Assembly: GCA_019246375.1 (NCBI GenBank) | Contig: JAFAQO010000340.1 | Location: forward strand, 1 to 9,567 | Reading direction: 5' to 3' | DNA length: 9,567 bases | From: Mycobacterium sp. | Lineage (GTDB): Bacteria > Actinomycetota > Actinomycetes > Mycobacteriales > Mycobacteriaceae | In this document: positions 6,006-9,567 of the stretch, piece by piece | How positions within the stretch are numbered: position 1 is the stretch's first letter | Layout: each line of letters begins with the position of its first letter | The notes under the pieces: model-generated | The model's database searches: none | What the model was told of the DNA's origin: nothing | The model's input: the letters and a program-made list of their open reading frames with translations, nothing else | Program-made: the position numbers and the translations under genes

Positions 6006-6932
6006 GTGACCGCCGCAGTGACCGATGTCGACATCCGCGAAATAGACGAGCTGCGGCTACTGGAAGCCGAAGCCGTGCACATCATCCGGGAAGTGGTCGC
6101 CGAGCTGGCCCGCCCGGTGCTGCTGTTCTCGGGCGGCAAGGACTCGATCGTGCTGTTGCGCCTGGCGGAAAAAGCGTTCCGGCCGTCGTCGCTGCCGTTC
6201 CCGGTGATGCACGTCGACACCGGCCACAACTTTCCCGAGGTCATCGAATTCCGCGACCGCAGGGTCCGTGGGCACGGTCACAAGCTGATCGTCGCCTCGG
6301 TGCAGGAATCCATCGACAGCGGCCGGGTGCCCGATCCTGGCCCGGGCGCATCGCGCAACCGATTGCAGACCCGTACCCTGCTCGACGCGCTGGAAGCCGG
6401 TGGCTTCGACGCGGCTTTCGGCGGGGCGCGCCGCGACGAGGAGCGCGCTCGTGCCAAAGAACGCATCTTGAGCTTCCGTGACGAGTTCGGCCAGTGGCAC
6501 CCGCGCCAGCAGCGGCCCGAGCCATGGTCGCTGTACAACGGGCGGATCCGAAGGGGCGAACAGGTGCGGGTGTTCCCGCTGAGCAACTGGACCGAGCTGG
6601 ACGTCTGGCGCTACATCGAGCTGGAGAACCTCGAGCTGCCATCGATCTACTTCGCCCACCAGCGAGAGGTGTTCGAGCGTGACGGCATCTTGCTGGCCGT
6701 CTCGGAGTACGCCACACCGCAAAGCTCGGAGAGATCCGCCGTCGAATCGGTGCGCTACCGCACCGTCGGCGACTTGACCATCACCGGCGCGGTGCGCTCG
6801 GCGGCCGCCGACATTGCCAGCGTCGTCGCCGAGATCGCCGCCGCCACGGTATCCGAGCGCGGTGAGACCCGCGCCGACGACCGCACCTCGGCGGTCGCGA
6901 TGGAAGACCGTAAACGCGAGGGCTATTTCTGA
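6006..6932 (+). CDS. cysD: Sulfate adenylyltransferase subunit 2 (ATP sulfurylase, CysD)
   Basis: The catalytic subunit of heterodimeric ATP sulfurylase, which forms adenosine 5'-phosphosulfate (APS) and pyrophosphate from ATP and sulfate in the cytosol. The protein is 308 residues from GTG 6006, chosen because a TAGGAT -10 box sits 7 nt before it; the open frame reaches back to 5895 but the extra residues are not CysD-like. It belongs to the PAPS-reductase-like PP-loop family: 'LLFSGGKDSIVLLRL' with SGGKDS at residues 42-47, 'PFPVMHVDTGHNFPEV' at 64-79, 'RNRLQTRTLLDAL' at 117-129, 'DAAFGGARRDEERARAKER' at 135-153, 'FPLSNWTELDVWRYI' at 190-204 and the terminal 'MEDRKREGYF'. All expected motifs are intact and length is normal (about 300). 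It overlaps cysN by one base (TGATG at 6930-6934), so the subunits are co-transcribed and translationally coupled. Confidence 0.97.
   Translation: MTAAVTDVDIREIDELRLLEAEAVHIIREVVAELARPVLLFSGGKDSIVLLRLAEKAFRPSSLPFPVMHVDTGHNFPEVIEFRDRRVRGHGHKLIVASVQESIDSGRVPDPGPGASRNRLQTRTLLDALEAGGFDAAFGGARRDEERARAKERILSFRDEFGQWHPRQQRPEPWSLYNGRIRRGEQVRVFPLSNWTELDVWRYIELENLELPSIYFAHQREVFERDGILLAVSEYATPQSSERSAVESVRYRTVGDLTITGAVRSAAADIASVVAEIAAATVSERGETRADDRTSAVAMEDRKREGYF
6918..6922 (+). promoter_or_regulatory. Ribosome binding site (GAGGG) of cysN inside cysD
   Basis: GAGGG lies 9 nt before the cysN ATG at 6932, within the last codons of cysD. With the TGATG overlap it supports reinitiation or coupled translation of the second subunit and confirms the ATG start. 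Confidence 0.6.
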
Positions 6933-8821
6933 TGACCCCAAGCACCAGGCAACTCCTGCGACTGGTGACCGCCGGCTCGGTAGATGACGGGAAAAGCACG
7001 CTGATCGGCCGGCTGCTGCAGGACACGGACAGCCTGCCGCGCGACCACCTGCAGGCCGTCACCGACGAAACAGGCGTAGTCGACCTGGCGGCGCTCTCTG
7101 ACGGCTTGCGCGCCGAGCGCGAGCAGGGAATCACGATCGACGTCGCCTACCGGTTCTTCTCGACCGCGACCCGCAGCTACATCCTGGCCGACACCCCGGG
7201 TCACGAGCGGTACACCCGCAACATGTTCACCGGCGCGTCCAACGCCAACGTCGCGGTACTGCTGGTCGACGCCCGCGCCGGTGTGCTGCGCCAGACCAAC
7301 CGCCACGCCCGCATCGCCAAACTGGTCGGCATCCGCGATCTTGTGGCCACCGTCAACAAGTTCGACCTGGTCGACTTCGACCAGGGCCGGTTCACCGAAG
7401 TCGCCGAGCAGCTACAGCGGATGGCCGCGCGCCTCGGCGGCACCGACCTAACCGTGATCCCGATCGCCGCCAAGCAGGGTGACAACGTCGTGCACCGGTC
7501 CGAACGCACACCCTGGTACGACGGGCCCACCTTGCTGGAGTATTTGGAAGACATCGAGTTGGCCGCCCCGCAGGCTGAGGCGTCGCGGTTGCGGCTACCG
7601 ATCCAATGGGTCTCCCGGCCGACCGACCAGCAGCGCCGTCGCTACACCGGACGGCTATCGGCGGGGACGCTGCGGGCCGGCGACCCGGTGATTGCACTGC
7701 CGGCCGGCACCCGTACCACGGTGACAGCGCTGGACGCGCTGGACGACGAACGCACGACAGCGGTTGCGCCGCTGTCGGTTTCGGTCGAGTTGGCCGACGA
7801 CATCGACGTTGGGCGCGGTAACGTCCTGGTCAGCGGCGCCGACGATGCGGTGTTGCCGGTGCTGGCCCGCGAACTCGAGGCGACGGTGTGCTGGTTCGCC
7901 GACGCCCCGCTGCGCGCCGGCGAACGGCTGGCGCTCAAGCAGGCTGCCACCACAGTGCGCGCCACGGTGCAACAGCTGCACACCCGGCTGGACCCGGAGA
8001 CCCTCGACGACCTCGACGATCCGGTTGAGTTGGTCCTCAATGACATCGGCACAGTGACGTTGCGCACCAGCTCCGTCGTGATCGCTGACCCGTATGCCGA
8101 GAATCGGGACAGTGGCGCGTTCATCCTGATCGACGAGGCGACCAACGACACCGTCGGTGCCGGGACAATCATCGAGCCCCGAGAAATCAAGCCGGGCGGG
8201 CACCCGCGCACCGACATCCGCTGGCATCCGTCATCGCTGGACCGTGACTACCGCTGGCAGGCGACCGGCCAGCCCGGCGCGACGATCTGGTTCACCGGCT
8301 TGCCCGCTTCCGGCAAATCGACCATTGCAGTGGCCGTTGAGCGGGCGCTGGTGGAGTCGGGGCGGGTCGCGTACCTGCTTGACGGGGACAACCTGCGGCA
8401 CGGCCTGTCCGACGACCTGGGCTTCTCGCCGGGCGACCGGACCGAACACATCAGGCGGGTCGGACATGTCGCGCGGCTCCTGGCCGACGCCGGTGTGGTG
8501 GCGCTGGCATCGCTGGTGTCGCCGCTCAAGTCCGACCGCCAGGTCGCCCGCGCGCTCAGCGAGGCCGCGAAGCTGCCGTTCATCGAGGTCTACGTGGCCA
8601 CGTCGCTGGAAGACTGCGAAAAGCGGGATCCCAAGGGTCTGTATGCACGTGCGCGAAGCGGTGAGTTGACGGGGCTGACTGGAGTCAACGCCCCCTACGA
8701 GGCGCCGGATAATCCGGACCTGGTCCTCGATACCGCCGGAACATCGGTCGAAGAAGTTGTTGCGCAAGTGATCGCCACGCTCGATAAGCGCAGCCCACGC
8801 AACAGTGACGTCGGCGCGTAG
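6932..8821 (+). CDS. cysN: Bifunctional sulfate adenylyltransferase subunit 1 / APS kinase (CysN-CysC)
   Basis: A 629-residue fusion. Residues 1 to about 425 are the CysN GTPase, whose GTP hydrolysis drives ATP sulfurylation by CysD; residues from about 445 to 629 are CysC, which phosphorylates APS to PAPS. GTPase motifs: G1 'GSVDDGKST' at 15-23, switch I region 'EREQGITIDVAYRFF' at 62-76, G3 'DTPGH' at 87-91, G4 'NKFD' at 142-145, followed by EF-Tu-like beta-barrel domains. APS kinase motifs: Walker A 'GLPASGKST' at 456-464, 'LDGDNLRHGL' at 483-492, 'LGFSPGDRTEHIRRVG' at 496-511, and 'DPKGLYARARSGELTGLTG' with 'APYEAPDNPDLVLDT' at 566-601. Every nucleotide-binding motif is intact, and length fits mycobacterial CysNC proteins (about 610-640). 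PAPS can feed sulfate reduction or sulfotransferases; no reductase or sulfotransferase gene is in the window. The stop at 8819-8821 is followed by an 87-bp gap before xfp. Confidence 0.97.
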   Translation: MTPSTRQLLRLVTAGSVDDGKSTLIGRLLQDTDSLPRDHLQAVTDETGVVDLAALSDGLRAEREQGITIDVAYRFFSTATRSYILADTPGHERYTRNMFTGASNANVAVLLVDARAGVLRQTNRHARIAKLVGIRDLVATVNKFDLVDFDQGRFTEVAEQLQRMAARLGGTDLTVIPIAAKQGDNVVHRSERTPWYDGPTLLEYLEDIELAAPQAEASRLRLPIQWVSRPTDQQRRRYTGRLSAGTLRAGDPVIALPAGTRTTVTALDALDDERTTAVAPLSVSVELADDIDVGRGNVLVSGADDAVLPVLARELEATVCWFADAPLRAGERLALKQAATTVRATVQQLHTRLDPETLDDLDDPVELVLNDIGTVTLRTSSVVIADPYAENRDSGAFILIDEATNDTVGAGTIIEPREIKPGGHPRTDIRWHPSSLDRDYRWQATGQPGATIWFTGLPASGKSTIAVAVERALVESGRVAYLLDGDNLRHGLSDDLGFSPGDRTEHIRRVGHVARLLADAGVVALASLVSPLKSDRQVARALSEAAKLPFIEVYVATSLEDCEKRDPKGLYARARSGELTGLTGVNAPYEAPDNPDLVLDTAGTSVEEVVAQVIATLDKRSPRNSDVGA

Positions 8822-8896
8822 TCGCGGCCGGCAGCCGGAAGCGCGACGGGCCCCGCTCTTCTACCTGAACTTTGTGCGGCATTCACCGAAGGCTCG

Positions 8897-8902
8897 GACA
8901 AT
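8897..8902 (+). promoter_or_regulatory. Weak candidate -10 (GACAAT) for xfp
   Basis: GACAAT ends 6 nt before the xfp ATG at 8909, close to the geometry of the leaderless-type boxes elsewhere in this window, but it lacks the leading T. No purine-rich ribosome binding site stands before the ATG, so a leaderless start is plausible. The rest of the 87-bp gap (8822-8908) shows no clear terminator with a T-run, so read-through from cysNC cannot be excluded. Confidence 0.25.
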
Positions 8903-8908
8903 CGACGG

Positions 8909-9567
8909 ATGAGCTCAGAAACCGCGACAATCGCAACCCTCTCCGACGACGAAGTTGCCCTCATCGACAGCTACTGGCGCGCCGCAAACTACCTGTCGGT
9001 CGGCCAGATCTACCTGCTGGACAACCCGCTGCTGACCGAGCCATTAGCACCTGAGCACATCAAGCCGCGACTGCTCGGCCACTGGGGCACCACCCCGGGG
9101 CTGAATCTGGTCTACGCCCACCTGAACCGCATAATCCGCAACCGCGACGCCAACGTCATCTACGTCACCGGACCTGGACACGGCGGCCCCGGATTAGTTG
9201 CCAACGCCTACCTGGAAGGCACCTACAGCGAGGTGTACACCGGCATCGAGGAAAACACCGAGGGACTGCGAAAACTGTTCCGCCAGTTCTCATTTCCAGG
9301 CGGCATCCCCAGCCACGTCGCAGCCCAGACACCCGGTTCGATCCACGAAGGCGGCGAACTCGGATATGCCCTGGTGCACGCTTACGGCGCGGCGTTCGAC
9401 AACCCCGATCTGGTGGTGGCCTGTGTGGTCGGCGACGGTGAGGCCGAAACCGGTCCGCTGGCCGCCAGCTGGCACTCCAACAAGTTCCTCAACCCCGTCT
9501 GCGACGGCGCGGTGTTGCCGATCTTGCATCTCAACGGCTACAAGATCGCCAATCCGACCGTGCTGGC
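8909..9567 (+). CDS. xfp: Xylulose-5-phosphate/fructose-6-phosphate phosphoketolase (5' part)
   Basis: The first 219 residues of a phosphoketolase, a thiamine-diphosphate enzyme of about 800 residues. It cleaves xylulose 5-phosphate (often also fructose 6-phosphate) with phosphate to acetyl phosphate plus glyceraldehyde 3-phosphate (or erythrose 4-phosphate). Diagnostic motifs are '[10 protein letters not shown]' at 37-46, '[16 protein letters not shown]' at 51-66, '[11 protein letters not shown]' at 85-95, '[20 protein letters not shown]' around 129-148 and the ThDP/Mg site '[19 protein letters not shown]' at 175-193 with '[10 protein letters not shown]' at 208-217. ATG 8909 is chosen because the family sequence begins a few residues later ([25 protein letters not shown] region). 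The gene is cut off by the window end, with no sign of damage in the visible part. It is on the same strand as cysDNC after an 87-bp gap; a functional link with sulfate activation is not evident. Confidence 0.96.
   Translation, partial: MSSETATIATLSDDEVALIDSYWRAANYLSVGQIYLLDNPLLTEPLAPEHIKPRLLGHWGTTPGLNLVYAHLNRIIRNRDANVIYVTGPGHGGPGLVANAYLEGTYSEVYTGIEENTEGLRKLFRQFSFPGGIPSHVAAQTPGSIHEGGELGYALVHAYGAAFDNPDLVVACVVGDGEAETGPLAASWHSNKFLNPVCDGAVLPILHLNGYKIANPTVL

Noticed and set aside
6930..6934. Frameshift between cysD and cysN (a possible single fused product)
   Set aside because: TGATG is a normal one-base stop/start overlap, GAGGG precedes the ATG at good spacing, and both proteins have complete ends.
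8822..8908. Rho-independent terminator after cysNC (GC-rich stretch near 8827-8861)
   Set aside because: The possible stems (e.g. CCGGC-A-GCCGG, GAAGCG..CGCTCTTC) have impossible loops or bulges, and no T-run follows.
1..9567. Mobile element, CRISPR array, phage or horizontally acquired island
   Set aside because: I saw no transposase, integrase, terminal inverted repeats, regular short repeats or tRNA-associated duplication. Base and codon use look uniform and mycobacterial throughout.

Overview
The window looks like chromosomal DNA from a Mycobacterium or a very close relative. It is GC-rich with strong third-position GC, uses GTG starts, and has TAnnnT boxes sitting about 7 nt before start codons, as in leaderless mycobacterial transcripts. 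From memory, the run TfoX-like / 211-aa HhH protein / ferredoxin reductase / ~700-aa SDR-containing protein / ~490-aa thiolase-like protein matches, in reverse orientation, the Rv1871c-Rv1867 neighbourhood of M. tuberculosis. I could not run an alignment, and the species is not resolved.

Layout. Bases 1-251 hold the 3' end of a TfoX N-terminal-domain protein. Bases 294-929 encode a small HhH-GPD-like DNA glycosylase/endonuclease relative, followed 7 bp later by a DUF72 (YecE-like) protein at 937-1662. Bases 1687-2200 are the remains of an FAD-dependent ferredoxin reductase. It is broken by an in-frame amber codon and by an internal deletion that joins its N-terminal FAD domain to its last residues in another frame, yet its leaderless-type promoter is still visible. 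Convergent to it, on the minus strand, lie two genes. The one at 2209-4326 fuses an SDR/epimerase-like domain to the middle part of a PEP-utilising enzyme. The one at 4441-5916 is a thiolase-like protein (TLP1 type) without the catalytic cysteines.

Divergent from these is an assimilatory sulfate-activation operon: cysD (6006-6932), overlapping by one base a cysN-cysC fusion (6932-8821). Together they would make ATP sulfurylase (APS from sulfate and ATP, with GTP hydrolysis) and APS kinase (PAPS). The 5' part of a phosphoketolase gene (xfp, 8909 onward) ends the window.

No tRNA, rRNA, CRISPR array, insertion sequence, prophage or attachment site was seen, and no intergenic gap exceeds about 115 bp. 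The most unusual content is the pair of proteins at 2209-5916. Each keeps the fold signature of an enzyme family but lacks its key catalytic element. The decayed reductase beside them is the other notable point.
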